From contig UQMZ01000009.1 of assembly GCA_900542185.1 (NCBI GenBank), forward strand, positions 1-64,000: 64,000 nt of DNA, read 5' to 3'. This document shows positions 46,122-56,037 of the stretch, piece by piece (position 1 is the first letter of the stretch; every line of letters starts with the position of its first letter). Made by a program: the position numbers and the translations under genes. This DNA comes from an uncultured Bacteroidales bacterium (lineage in GTDB: Bacteria; Bacteroidota; Bacteroidia; Bacteroidales; Muribaculaceae). The notes below the pieces were generated by a model. It was given only the letters and a program-made list of their open reading frames with translations, had not been told where the DNA came from and searched no databases.

Positions 46122-46183
46122 GGCGGCGCCGCGATGAAGTCCGGATTTGATGCAAATCCGGATTCGCACATTGCGGTGCGGCG
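46122..46183 (+). promoter_or_regulatory. structured 5' leader of the beta-galactosidase gene
   Basis: TCCGGATTTG (46140-46149) pairs perfectly with CAAATCCGGA (46153-46162) around an ATG loop. An outer stem CGCCGC (46127-46132) with GCGGCG (46178-46183) can enclose it. The inner ATG would be hidden in the loop. It is a candidate cis-acting RNA; I match no known riboswitch. Confidence 0.5.
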
Positions 46184-46209
46184 ATACTTATAACCCGAGA
46201 ATCTAACAA

Positions 46210-48642
46210 ATGCATCTTAACTTCATACTCACGCTTGGCGCAGGCCTGCTGGCCGTCCTTGGCACCGCAGCATCGGCGACGGCCGCCGACTCATCCGTCC
46301 GTAATTCCCGGCGCATCACCGACTGGGAATTTTCCAAAGACTCGACATCCTGGCAGCACGTCACCGTGCCTCACGACTGGGCCATCTACGGTCCCTTCGA
46401 CCGCAAATACGACCTCCAGAAAGTGGCCGTGGAACAGAACGGAGAAACCGAGGAGACCTGGAAGACCGGCCGCACCGGAGGTCTCCCCTACGTGGGCAAA
46501 GGCTGGTACAAGACCGTCGTAAACATCCCCGACACCGCCGGCAAATCGCTGACCCTGAAGTTTGACGGCGCCATGAGCCATGCGAAGGTCAAGGTCAACG
46601 GCCGTCAGGTGGCATACTGGCCATACGGCTACAATACCTTCACCGCCAACCTGGACGGCGTGGCCATGCCGGGCGACAACGTGGTGGAAGTCAGCCTCGA
46701 GAACATGCCCCGCAGCTCGCGCTGGTATCCCGGAGCAGGCCTGTACCGTAACGTCCATCTCATCGAGACCTCCAAAGTACATATCCCCGTCTGGGGCACA
46801 TACCTCACCACTCCCTACGTAAGCAAGGATTACGCCACCGTACGCATCAAATACGACATCGAAGGCGTGACCAAGGGTCAGGAAGTGACACTCTCCACCA
46901 TCCTCCGCAATCAGGAGGGCAAGGAAGTGGCTTCCGACACCCACGCATACAAGATCTACCCCGGCGCCACCCCGACACAGAACTTCGTGGTGGACCGTCC
47001 CTCGCTCTGGAGTCCGGAGAATCCGGCCCTATACACCGCCGAGACCAAGGTAAGCGTAGACGGCAAGGTGCAGGACACCTACACCACCCGCTTCGGCATC
47101 CGCAGCATCGAGGCCCGCAACGGCGAGGGATTCTTCCTGAACGGCGAGAAGATTCAGTTCAAGGGCGTCAACAACCATCACGACCTCGGCCCTCTGGGCG
47201 CGGCCATCAACAATTCGGCCCTGCGCCATCAGTTAGAGCTTCTTAAGGACATGGGGGCCAATGCGGTGCGCACGTCGCACAACATGCCGGCCCCTGAGCT
47301 GGTGGAGCTTTGCGAGGAAATGGGCCTGATGCTCATGATCGAACCTTTCGACGACTGGGGCTTCCGTCCCAAGAGCGCCAACGGTTACGGCACCATCTTC
47401 AACGAATGGGCCGAGCGTGACGTGGTCAACATGGTGCACGCCTACCGCAACAGCCCGGCCGTGGTGATGTGGAGCATCGGCAACGAGGTGCCCAGCCAGT
47501 GGGCTCCCGACGGCCTGAAGGAGCTGATGTTCCTGCAGGACATCGTGCACCGCGAGGACCCGACACGCCCCGTCACCTGCGGTATGGACCAGGTGGATGC
47601 CGTGGTCAACAACGGCTTCGCCGCCGCCCTCGACATCCCGGGCTTCAACTACCGCGTACACAAATATCAGCAGGCTCTCCCAAAACTCCCGCAGAATTTC
47701 ATACTCGGCAGCGAAACGACTTCCACGGTTTCCTCGCGCGGCAAGTATTACTTCCCGGTCAAGAAAGCGTACGACGTGACGCGTCCGGGCAACCAGAGCA
47801 ATGGATACGACGTGGAATATTGCTCGTGGAGCAACATCCCCGACGATGACATGGCCGCCGCCGACACCATACCCAACGACATGGGCCAGTTCGTATGGAC
47901 AGGCTTCGACTACTTGGGCGAACCCTCCCCCTACGACACCGATGCGTGGCCCTCGCACAGCTCATACTTCGGCATCTTCGACCTCGCGTCGCTTCCCAAG
48001 GACCGCTTCTGGCTCTACCGCTCCAAGTGGAACGAGAAGGACAAGACCCTTCACATCCTGCCTCACTGGACATGGCCCGGTCGTGAAGGTCAGGTCACGC
48101 CGGTGTTCGTCTACACCGATTCGCCCAAGGCCGAGCTGTTCATCAACGGCAAGAGCCAGGGCATGAGGGAGAAAAACGACTCCACCAACATGCACCGTTA
48201 CCGCCTGATGTGGAACGAGACCGTCTACGAGCCGGGCGAGGTGAAGGTAGTGGCTTACGACAGGAACGGCAACAAGACCGGCGAGCAGACCGTTCGCACC
48301 GCCGGAAAGGCCGACCGCATAGTCCTCTCGTCCAACCGCACAAGTCTTGACGCCAACGGCGAGGACCTGGCATATATCACCGTCAAGGTTGTGGACAAGA
48401 ACGGTGTGGAGGTACCCACCGACGAACGCGCCGTTAAGTTCAAGGTGACGGGCGACGGCAAGTTCCGCGCCACGGCCAACGGCGACCCGACGTCGCTCCG
48501 CCTGTTCCACCTCCCGGAAATGGACCTGTTCAGCGGCGCGGCCACGGCAATAGTGCAGAGCGGCGACAAGCCTGGCAGCGTCACCCTCAAGGTCACGGCC
48601 AAGGGTCTGAAGCCCGCATCAATCACAATCCCAGTGAAATAA
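46210..48642 (+). CDS. glycoside hydrolase family 2 beta-galactosidase
   Basis: Exported enzyme expected to cleave terminal beta-galactosides. The 810 residues begin with a signal peptide ending about SATAADS. GH2 layout: sugar-binding jelly roll (about 30-190), Ig-like domain, TIM barrel (about 295-600), then C-terminal Ig-like domains (VFVYTDSPKAELFINGKSQG, and an invasin-like end). The acid/base is Glu426 in SIGNEVP and the nucleophile Glu502 in LGSETTS. Typical N-terminal signature: VPHDWAIYGPFD. The downstream galK and galM genes support galactoside use. Confidence 0.9.
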   Translation: MHLNFILTLGAGLLAVLGTAASATAADSSVRNSRRITDWEFSKDSTSWQHVTVPHDWAIYGPFDRKYDLQKVAVEQNGETEETWKTGRTGGLPYVGKGWYKTVVNIPDTAGKSLTLKFDGAMSHAKVKVNGRQVAYWPYGYNTFTANLDGVAMPGDNVVEVSLENMPRSSRWYPGAGLYRNVHLIETSKVHIPVWGTYLTTPYVSKDYATVRIKYDIEGVTKGQEVTLSTILRNQEGKEVASDTHAYKIYPGATPTQNFVVDRPSLWSPENPALYTAETKVSVDGKVQDTYTTRFGIRSIEARNGEGFFLNGEKIQFKGVNNHHDLGPLGAAINNSALRHQLELLKDMGANAVRTSHNMPAPELVELCEEMGLMLMIEPFDDWGFRPKSANGYGTIFNEWAERDVVNMVHAYRNSPAVVMWSIGNEVPSQWAPDGLKELMFLQDIVHREDPTRPVTCGMDQVDAVVNNGFAAALDIPGFNYRVHKYQQALPKLPQNFILGSETTSTVSSRGKYYFPVKKAYDVTRPGNQSNGYDVEYCSWSNIPDDDMAAADTIPNDMGQFVWTGFDYLGEPSPYDTDAWPSHSSYFGIFDLASLPKDRFWLYRSKWNEKDKTLHILPHWTWPGREGQVTPVFVYTDSPKAELFINGKSQGMREKNDSTNMHRYRLMWNETVYEPGEVKVVAYDRNGNKTGEQTVRTAGKADRIVLSSNRTSLDANGEDLAYITVKVVDKNGVEVPTDERAVKFKVTGDGKFRATANGDPTSLRLFHLPEMDLFSGAATAIVQSGDKPGSVTLKVTAKGLKPASITIPVK

Positions 48643-48671
48643 GCAGTATAATTACTAACTAACATCATAAC

Positions 48672-49009
48672 TAAGGCATCGTTCCTTAAAAAATGTATAC
48701 GCCAGGGCGGTGGATTTTCGAGGTAATTTTGCCGATTGATGAGGGAGCAGCCTCGAGGCTGTGACCGAAGAAAGCGACAAAATTAACCGAAAAGACACCG
48801 GTCAAGGCACAAAAGAACAGAACTTTGTTAACAATAATCTATTAATAATAGGTATGTCCGAAAGAAATATTACCTAAGACTCGCAGCTACACCTCATCTT
48901 AAGCCTTTTGACCCAGCCACATAGCCCGCTATGCTCCTGTGTCTGCAAGTCTAAATCTGAGGTACATCTGCGACCCTGGCGTATATATTTTTTAAGGAAC
49001 GATGCCTAA
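48672..49009. mobile_element. MITE-like element between beta-galactosidase and galK
   Basis: Terminal inverted repeats of 33 bp (48675-48707 and 48974-49006) match with one mismatch. Each is flanked by TAA, a possible target duplication (48672-48674, 49007-49009). No open frame of note lies inside. Internal structures: an imperfect inverted repeat 48715-48734/48775-48793, the 14-bp palindrome CAGCCTCGAGGCTG (48748-48761), an arm TCGCAGCTACACCTCA (48881-48896) against 48958-48973, and CATAGC-CC-GCTATG (48920-48933). It also carries a TAATTTTGC box. It could be a non-autonomous transposon or a large structured RNA element. Confidence 0.75.
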
Positions 49010-49023
49010 AAAAGACTAATCCC

Positions 49024-50166
49024 ATGGAGGAAATGAAAGAAAAGATTTCCAAGGCGTTCAAGAATCGCTTTGGCGTGGATGGCACAGTGTACGCATCCGC
49101 AGGACGTATCAACCTGATCGGCGAGCACACCGACTATAACGGCGGCTTCGTGTTCCCGGGCGCCATCGACAAGGGCATCATGGCCGAGCTTCGTCCCAAC
49201 GGACTGGAGAAGTGCCGCGTATATTCCATGGACCTGGACGAGTACACCGAGTTCGGCCTCAAGGAGGAAGACGCTCCGAAGGAGAGCTGGGCACGCTACG
49301 TGTTCGGCGTGGCCCGCGAGATACAGAAGCGCGGTGGCAAGGTCGAGTGCTTCGACGCCGTGTTCGCAGGTAATGTACCCTTAGGCGCAGGCCTCAGCTC
49401 GTCGGCCGCTCTGGAAAGCTGCTTCGCTTTCGCCCTGAACGACATGTTCAACGACAATTCCATCAGCAAGTTCGACCTGGCCCGCATCGGTCAGAGCACC
49501 GAGCACAACTACTGCGGCGTGAACTGCGGCATCATGGACCAGTTCGCCAGCGTATTCGGCCGCGAGGGCAACCTGATGCGCCTGGACTGCCGCTCGATGG
49601 AGTATGAATATTTCCCCTTCAATCCCAAGGAGTATCAGCTGGTGCTGGTTGACTCGCGCGTTAAGCACGAGCTGAAGGATTCCCCCTACAACAAGCGCCG
49701 CGAAAGCTGCGAGCGCGTGGCCAAGCAGCTGGGCCTCGAGACCCTGCGCGACGCCACCATGGAGGATCTGAACGGCGTCAAGAGCGATATCACGGCCGAG
49801 GACTACTTCCGCGCCAAGTTCGTCATCGAGGAGAAGGACCGCGTCCTGGCTGTCTGCGACGCTCTGGAGAAGGGAGACTACGAGACTGTCGGCAAGAAGA
49901 TGTACGAGACTCACGCCGGACTCTCCAAGGACTATGAGGTAAGCTGCGAGGAGCTGGACTTCCTCAACGACGTGGCCAAGGAAATGGGCGTGACCGGTTC
50001 GCGCATCATGGGCGGCGGTTTCGGCGGCTGCACCATCAACCTGGTGCCCAACGCGCTGCACGACAACTTCATCAAGGAGGCCAAGAAGCGTTTCAACGAG
50101 GCTTACGGCCACGAACCCAAGGTTTACGACGTGGTCATCAGCGACGGCGCCCGCAAAGTTGAGTAA
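49024..50166 (+). CDS. galK: galactokinase
   Basis: GHMP-family kinase phosphorylating galactose with ATP, first committed Leloir step. The 380 residues include the galactokinase signature GRINLIGEHTDYNGGF (about 25-40), the ATP loop PLGAGLSSSAALE and MGGGFGGCTINLV near the end. Its ATG lies 14 bases after the MITE-like element, so any promoter must be in that element or upstream of it. It is followed 3 bases later by galM. Confidence 0.96.
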   Translation: MEEMKEKISKAFKNRFGVDGTVYASAGRINLIGEHTDYNGGFVFPGAIDKGIMAELRPNGLEKCRVYSMDLDEYTEFGLKEEDAPKESWARYVFGVAREIQKRGGKVECFDAVFAGNVPLGAGLSSSAALESCFAFALNDMFNDNSISKFDLARIGQSTEHNYCGVNCGIMDQFASVFGREGNLMRLDCRSMEYEYFPFNPKEYQLVLVDSRVKHELKDSPYNKRRESCERVAKQLGLETLRDATMEDLNGVKSDITAEDYFRAKFVIEEKDRVLAVCDALEKGDYETVGKKMYETHAGLSKDYEVSCEELDFLNDVAKEMGVTGSRIMGGGFGGCTINLVPNALHDNFIKEAKKRFNEAYGHEPKVYDVVISDGARKVE

Positions 50167-50169
50167 GCA

Positions 50170-51216
50170 ATGAAAATCACAAGCAAGAAGTATCCCTCGG
50201 CCCAAGGAGAGATAACGGTATATAGGCTTGAGAACGAATCCGGAGCCTGGGTGGAGCTTTCCACCCTTGGCGCCGGCATCACCGGCGTTGCCGTTCCCGA
50301 CAAGGACGGCAAGATTGACGAGGTTGCACTGGCTTACGCCGACCCGGCCGACTACATGGCCGACGGTCCCTGTCTGGGCAAATGCCCCGGCCGTTACGCC
50401 AACCGTATCGGCGACGGCCACCTGGAGGTGGACGGCGTCACCTATCAGCTGAACATCAACAACGGTCCCAACGCGCTGCACGGCGGCCCCGAGGGTTTCA
50501 TGAACCGGATATGGCAGGCCCGCGAACTGCCCGACGGCATCGAGTTCTCGTACCATGCCAAGGACGGCGAGGAGCATTATCCCGGCAACCTCGACATCAC
50601 CGCCACATACATCTGGAGCGAGGACAACGTTCTGACGCTTAAGTTCCACGCCACAACCGACCGCCCCACCGTCATCAACATTACCAACCACGCCTACTGG
50701 AACCTGGACGGCGCAGACGCCGGTTTCATCGGCGACCAGGAGATGCAGATCAAGGCCGACGAATTCCTTATCACGGATCCCACCGAGGTTCCGACAGGCG
50801 AGATCGCTCCCGTGGCCGACACACCCATGGACTTCAGGACATTCAAGAAGATAGGCAAGGATCTGAAGGCCGACTACGAGCCTCTGCACATCGGCAAGGG
50901 CTACGACCACTGCTGGGTGATGCGCGGCTGGGAACCGGGCAAGATGATAGAGGACGCCGTGGTGCTGAAGTCCGACAAATCGGGCCGTACGCTCCGCGTC
51001 AGCTCCGACCAGCCCGGCGTGCAGATTTACACCGGCAACTGGCTGGCCGGCTCGCCCAAGAACAAGAGCGGCCGCAGCTACGAGGACTATGACGGCGTAG
51101 CCATCGAGATGCAGGGATTCCCCGACGCTCCCAACAAGCCCCACTTCCCTTCGCAGTCCCTCGCCCCCGGCCAGACCTACGACCGCACCATCGTCTTCGC
51201 CTTCGAAGCCAAGTAA
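50170..51216 (+). CDS. galM: aldose 1-epimerase (galactose mutarotase)
   Basis: Interconverts alpha and beta anomers of galactose before phosphorylation. The 348 residues carry GRYANRIGDGHLEVDG, NALHGGPEGF (catalytic His), NITNHAYWNLDG (second His) and GYDHCWVM. The catalytic glutamate region is VAIEMQGFPDAPN. Start at 50170 (MKITSKKYPS). It is cotranscribed with galK. Confidence 0.95.
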   Translation: MKITSKKYPSAQGEITVYRLENESGAWVELSTLGAGITGVAVPDKDGKIDEVALAYADPADYMADGPCLGKCPGRYANRIGDGHLEVDGVTYQLNINNGPNALHGGPEGFMNRIWQARELPDGIEFSYHAKDGEEHYPGNLDITATYIWSEDNVLTLKFHATTDRPTVINITNHAYWNLDGADAGFIGDQEMQIKADEFLITDPTEVPTGEIAPVADTPMDFRTFKKIGKDLKADYEPLHIGKGYDHCWVMRGWEPGKMIEDAVVLKSDKSGRTLRVSSDQPGVQIYTGNWLAGSPKNKSGRSYEDYDGVAIEMQGFPDAPNKPHFPSQSLAPGQTYDRTIVFAFEAK

Positions 51217-51217
51217 C

Positions 51218-51259
51218 AAGTCATAGGTCATAGTGACTAAGTCATAAGTCAGAGTGACG
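51218..51259. repeat. AAGTCATA 21-bp tandem repeat after galM
   Basis: Two adjacent 21-bp units (51218-51238 and 51239-51259) of the form AAGTCATA(G/A)GTCA(T/G)AGTGAC, starting 2 bases after the galM stop codon. Confidence 0.6.
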
Positions 51260-51297
51260 AGGTGTAAGTTTGGATTTTAGCTTACATTCACGCACCA

Positions 51298-51332
51298 AAG
51301 GAGTCCGGACACTGCGCCGGACTCCTTATTTT
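51298..51332 (+). terminator. rho-independent terminator after galM
   Basis: AAGGAGTCCGG (51298-51308) pairs perfectly with CCGGACTCCTT (51317-51327), followed by ATTTTAT. Confidence 0.88.
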
Positions 51333-51362
51333 ATGTCATTTTGTGTCCAAAAATCTTTATTT

Positions 51363-51395
51363 TTTGTGGATATGCCGAATATTTGGTAATTTTGC
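51363..51395 (+). promoter_or_regulatory. promoter of the DUF2723 gene
   Basis: TTTG (51363-51366), 20 bases, TAATTTTGC (51387-51395): full consensus match, 113 bases upstream of the ATG at 51509. Confidence 0.78.
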
Positions 51396-51508
51396 AAATT
51401 GAATTGATTTACTGCTGAATCAGTTCGGTAATCGGGATTAGAAACAGTTTAAGGCTAAACAGTTTCGACTGACACACCCCTGATTGTTTATTTGCAAGCA
51501 AGTTTACA

Positions 51509-54500
51509 ATGATAACAAGCAAGTACAAGCTGGTCAACAATATCACGGGATGGGCGGTATTCATCATCGCTCTCGCCACATATTGGCTGACCCTGGAGCC
51601 TACCGCAAGCTACTGGGACTGCGGAGAGTTCATAATCCAGGCCGACAAGCTGGAAATCGGTCACCCGCCGGGCAACCCCATCTTCATGCTTACGGCGCGT
51701 TTCTTCTCGAACTTCGCGCCTGACGCTCAGTCCGTCTCGGTCATGGTGAACGCCATGAGCGGTCTGCTCTCCGCGCTGACCATCCTGCTGCTGTTCTGGA
51801 CCATCACCCACCTGGTGCGGCGCCTCATCGTCAAGGATCACGACACTCACGAGATCAGTCTGGCCAAGTATCTGATCATCATGGGCTCGGGAGTCGTGGG
51901 CGCATTGGCCTACACATGGTCCGACACGTTCTGGTTCTCGGCCGTCGAGGGCGAGGTATACGCCTTCTCCTCGTTCTGCACCGCGCTGGTGTTCTGGCTG
52001 ATTCTCAAATGGGAAGACCATGCCGACCAGCCCCGTTCCGACCGTTATCTGATACTCATAGCATACATCATCGGCGTCAGCGTGGCCGTACACCTGCTGA
52101 ACCTGCTGTGCATCCCGGCCATCGTGCTGGTCTACGTATTCCGCCGCTGGGAGAACCTCAGCGCGTCTCGTGCATTGATAGCGTTGTTTGTCAGCTTCGT
52201 CATCGTCGGCGTCGTGCTGTTCGGAATGGTGCCCGGCTTCATCAAGATGGCCCAGCAGCTTGAACTGCTGTTCGTCAACGGCATCGGCATGAGCTTCAAT
52301 AGCGGTGCTCTGGCTTACGTCATCATAATGGCGGCCCTCTTTATCTGGGCCCTTATGGAACTGCGTCGTCAGAACTCGCCCGACATGTTGAAGCTGTCGT
52401 TCCTGCTCGCAGTGATCTGCACCGGCACATTCTTCATGGGTTCCGGCTGGTGGTTAGGCATCATCCTGACGCTGTGCCTCGCCGCTTATCTCTGGCTCCC
52501 ATATTTCCGTCCGCTTAACGTCCGCGTGCTCAATGTGATCATGTGGTCGATGACCGTGATATTCATCGGTTACTCCAGCTATGCGCTGATACTGATACGT
52601 TCCACGGCCGACACCCCGATGAACCAGAACTCGCCGGACAACGTGTTCGACCTGGCTTCATACCTGAACCGCGAGCAATACGGCGAGAACCCGCTGCTGT
52701 ATGGCGAAACGCTCTACTCCGGCACCATGCGCGAGGCCACCGGCTCGTACATCGACACACTGCAATACGACCAGGACGGCAAGCCCCTGCTCATCAACAT
52801 GTACGACTTCCGCCAGATTGTTGAGAAAGGTAAGCCCATGTACGCCAAGGGCGTCAAGGACGCAGTGCCCCAGTCGCCGGAAGGATTCCTCAACACCGGC
52901 GAACAGGCCGACAACCAGGCCCTGGCACAGCGTGAGGGCGACTATTACGTGAAGCGCGACTATAAGGGGGAATACAAGATGAACCCGGAGCTTAACATGC
53001 TGTTCCCGCGCATCTACAGCCGTATGCACCGCGCCTACTATCCCAACTGGGTGACGCTGGACACCACATCTTCAAACCTCAAGGAACTGCACGCCATCGA
53101 CCGCGAGTCGGGCGAGCTGATACCGGAGCCTGACTATCAGGGACAGCCGTACATCAACCCCGTCACCGGATTCGTGCAGTATCCCGGCCGCGTGGCATAC
53201 CGTCCCACATACGGGCAGAACTTCGAATATTTCCTGAACTACCAGCTCAACCACATGTACTGGCGTTACTTTATGTGGAACTTCGCCGGCCGCCAGAACG
53301 ACGTGCTCAACCAGCAGGGCGAACTTGACGCCGGCAACTGGATTACGGGAATCCCCGCGTGGGACAACCACCGTCTCGGCGACCAGAACCTGCTGCCCGA
53401 CGACTTAGGCAAGAACAACAAGGGACACAACGTCTACTACATGCTGCCGCTGCTGTTGGGTCTGATCGGCTTGCTGTGGCAGGCATTCTCCGACCGCAGG
53501 GGCATCGAGCAGTTCTGGGTGGTGTTCTTCCTGTTCTTCATGACCGGCATCGCCATCGTGCTTTACCTGAACCAGCCGCCTATGCAGCCGCGCGAGCGTG
53601 ACTACGCATTTGCCGGCAGCTTCTACGCCTTCGCCATCTGGATCGGCATGGGTGTGGCGGCGCTGTGGAGCATACTGCGCAAGGTCATGCACGCCGACAA
53701 GAAGAAAGATAAGAACAGCGAGCTGTATCCGGCCCTCGCGGCCTGCGTCATCGGCCTCGTGATACCGTTGCAGATGGTGTCGCAGACATGGGACGACCAC
53801 GACCGCAGCGGACGATACGCCGCCCGCGACTTCGCGATAAACTATCTTGAAAGCCTCGAGCCGAACGCCATCGTGTTCTGCAACGGCGACAATGATACCT
53901 TCCCGCTATGGTACGCCCAGGAGGTGGAGGGCGTGCGTCCCGATGTCAAGATAATCAACCTCAGCTACCTTGCATCCGACTGGTATGCCAACCAGATGCG
54001 CCAGCAGAGCTATACGGCCAAGCCCGTTCACTTCACGGCACAGCCCTCCGACTACGCCTACGGCAAGCTCGACGTGACCGTGCCGGGTCGCGAGACTGCT
54101 CCCGCCGACCTGCTGCAGAGCCTCAAGAATCTCTACGCCAACCCGCAGGCCGATCCCGACTACGGCTATCCGTCGCTGCCAAGCTCGGTGGTGACAATAC
54201 CCGTAGACAAAAAGGCTGTGGTGGCCCGTGGCCTCGTGGCTCCCGCCGATTCGTCCAAGATAGTGAACGAGATCGTGATAGACCTGGGCAAAGCCGACGC
54301 CGTACGCGGCAAGGGCTACATCAGCCTGGGCGAGCTAATGATGCTCGACATCATCGCCACAAACGCCGCAGACGGATGGCCGCGTCCCATATACTGGTGC
54401 TCCACCGTCGGTAATGAATATCACCTCGGCCTGTCCGACTATCTCGTCTCCACCGGCATGACCCACCAGCTCGTGCCCACGCTGCAGCCCGGTCTCCCGG

Positions 54501-55351
54501 CACGCACCGACAGGGCTTACGACGTGGTGACAAAGAAATACCGCTGGGGTGGAGCCGACACCAAGGACAAGGCGCCGTACTTCGACGAGACCGCACGCCG
54601 CATGCTGCTGTCCACGCGCACGTCGATGATGGACGTGGCATTGCAGCTGATAGAGGAAGGCAAATATCCCGAGGCACTCAAGGTGGCCGACATGATAGAG
54701 AAGAACCTGCCTGAGAGCACGTCGCCCTATAACGTCACATTAGCACTGACCATGCCCGAGATATACGGCACACTCGGCGAGAAGATGAAGAATCCTCAAC
54801 TCACCAAGCGCGCCCTCGACATGCTCCGCAACCAGATGACCCGCATGGCCCAGTACCTGCGTTACAGCGCCATGATTGCGGTCAAATTCGGCAACGCCTC
54901 GCTGACGCCCGAATCCAGGCTGATGCCCTATCAGTATTCCCGCTTCATAGAGTTGTACAAGCAATACGGCGGCGACATGAAATGGGTTGACAATCTGCTG
55001 AAGTCCACCGGCTACACCGCCGACATGCTCCGAAAATACTATGATCAGGTATACGGAGCCGGTGGCTACGAATCGGTCGATGCCGGAGGCTCGGCGTCGG
55101 TAGACGACTATGTGGCCGAGCTGGCCGAAGTGGCCCGCATCGTGGCCGGCGTACAGGGACTCTCGCCCGAGGGTTATGCCGCTGCGCCGCAGGATTCGCG
55201 CGACCTCGACTCCATATTCTATGGCGCGATCGAACAGTACGTACAGATGGGCGTCCCGCGCGAAAGCATCGAAGCCAACCCCGACATTCAGAAGGTGGAC
55301 ATGGCCCGCAGCAAACGTGTGTTCGAGGAGTATAACCGCAATCATCCCTGA
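51509..55351 (+). CDS. TMEM260-like (DUF2723) membrane glycosyltransferase
   Basis: A 1280-residue multi-spanning protein of the DUF2723 family, related to human TMEM260, a protein O-mannosyltransferase. The N-terminal signature YWLTLEPTASYWDCGEFI, with KLEIGHPPGNPIFML, carries the conserved Asp/Glu of a GT-C active site. About a dozen hydrophobic segments lie in residues 10-390 and 640-760. A large soluble part follows (NGDNDTFPLWYAQEVEGVRPDVKIINLSY), then TPR-like helices to the end. Most likely transfers a sugar from a lipid carrier to exported proteins; donor and target are unknown. Four downstream genes on the same strand follow closely. Confidence 0.87.
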   Translation: MITSKYKLVNNITGWAVFIIALATYWLTLEPTASYWDCGEFIIQADKLEIGHPPGNPIFMLTARFFSNFAPDAQSVSVMVNAMSGLLSALTILLLFWTITHLVRRLIVKDHDTHEISLAKYLIIMGSGVVGALAYTWSDTFWFSAVEGEVYAFSSFCTALVFWLILKWEDHADQPRSDRYLILIAYIIGVSVAVHLLNLLCIPAIVLVYVFRRWENLSASRALIALFVSFVIVGVVLFGMVPGFIKMAQQLELLFVNGIGMSFNSGALAYVIIMAALFIWALMELRRQNSPDMLKLSFLLAVICTGTFFMGSGWWLGIILTLCLAAYLWLPYFRPLNVRVLNVIMWSMTVIFIGYSSYALILIRSTADTPMNQNSPDNVFDLASYLNREQYGENPLLYGETLYSGTMREATGSYIDTLQYDQDGKPLLINMYDFRQIVEKGKPMYAKGVKDAVPQSPEGFLNTGEQADNQALAQREGDYYVKRDYKGEYKMNPELNMLFPRIYSRMHRAYYPNWVTLDTTSSNLKELHAIDRESGELIPEPDYQGQPYINPVTGFVQYPGRVAYRPTYGQNFEYFLNYQLNHMYWRYFMWNFAGRQNDVLNQQGELDAGNWITGIPAWDNHRLGDQNLLPDDLGKNNKGHNVYYMLPLLLGLIGLLWQAFSDRRGIEQFWVVFFLFFMTGIAIVLYLNQPPMQPRERDYAFAGSFYAFAIWIGMGVAALWSILRKVMHADKKKDKNSELYPALAACVIGLVIPLQMVSQTWDDHDRSGRYAARDFAINYLESLEPNAIVFCNGDNDTFPLWYAQEVEGVRPDVKIINLSYLASDWYANQMRQQSYTAKPVHFTAQPSDYAYGKLDVTVPGRETAPADLLQSLKNLYANPQADPDYGYPSLPSSVVTIPVDKKAVVARGLVAPADSSKIVNEIVIDLGKADAVRGKGYISLGELMMLDIIATNAADGWPRPIYWCSTVGNEYHLGLSDYLVSTGMTHQLVPTLQPGLPARTDRAYDVVTKKYRWGGADTKDKAPYFDETARRMLLSTRTSMMDVALQLIEEGKYPEALKVADMIEKNLPESTSPYNVTLALTMPEIYGTLGEKMKNPQLTKRALDMLRNQMTRMAQYLRYSAMIAVKFGNASLTPESRLMPYQYSRFIELYKQYGGDMKWVDNLLKSTGYTADMLRKYYDQVYGAGGYESVDAGGSASVDDYVAELAEVARIVAGVQGLSPEGYAAAPQDSRDLDSIFYGAIEQYVQMGVPRESIEANPDIQKVDMARSKRVFEEYNRNHP

Positions 55352-55411
55352 CCGCATCCTGACCACTGACCGAAGCCTGACCGCCAACCCCTACGACCTG
55401 ATGCACAGACC

Positions 55412-56026
55412 ATGCTGATAGAACGTCCCCCGATATGCTTCCGCCTTACGGTCCCCGGAGGGCTGTTCAGGCGTCACGAACCCGGGCACCAGCACGCGGT
55501 GTACCTCACCTTCGACGACGGCCCCATCCCCGAGGTCACGCCCTGGGTGCTCGACGTTCTGGATCGTTACGACATCAAGGCCACCTTCTTTATGGTGGGC
55601 GACAACGTGCGCAAGCATCCGGAGGTTTACGAGGAAGTGGTGCGCCGTGGACACCGCATAGGCAACCACACCATGCATCACGTCAGCGGATTCCGCCTGA
55701 CGCGCCGCAGCTACCTGCGAGATGTGGCCGAGGCCCGGCAATATATAGACAGCGACCTGTTCCGTCCTCCGCACGGATGGTTGCGTCCAAGACAGACATG
55801 GGCGCTCCACGAACAGTTCCGCGTCGTGATGTTCGACCTCGTCACACGCGACTATTCCAAATGGATGCGGGCGCAGGACGTGGTGCGCAACGTAAAGCTC
55901 TTCGCACGCGACGGCTCCGTCATCGTGTTCCACGACTCGCTCAAAAGCTGGCCACGCCTGCAGGAGGCCCTTCCAAAGGCTCTGGAATGGCTCATTGCCC
56001 AGGGATATGAATTTCGCCTGCTTTGA
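55412..56026 (+). CDS. NodB-type polysaccharide deacetylase
   Basis: Metal-dependent deacetylase for N- or O-acetyl groups on surface or wall glycans. The 204 residues contain YLTFDDGPIPEVTPWVLDVL (catalytic Asp pair, about 31-50), the HxxxH-type metal site NHTMHHVSGF (about 85-94) and FRPPHGWLRP. No clear signal peptide, so it may act on the cytoplasmic side or be non-classically located. It overlaps or nearly abuts the epimerase gene. Confidence 0.92.
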   Translation: MLIERPPICFRLTVPGGLFRRHEPGHQHAVYLTFDDGPIPEVTPWVLDVLDRYDIKATFFMVGDNVRKHPEVYEEVVRRGHRIGNHTMHHVSGFRLTRRSYLRDVAEARQYIDSDLFRPPHGWLRPRQTWALHEQFRVVMFDLVTRDYSKWMRAQDVVRNVKLFARDGSVIVFHDSLKSWPRLQEALPKALEWLIAQGYEFRLL

Positions 56027-56037
56027 AAAGTATAGAA

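Noticed and set aside
49381..51231. 616-codon minus-strand frame across galK and galM
   Set aside because: Antisense shadow caused by codon bias; both sense genes are unambiguous.
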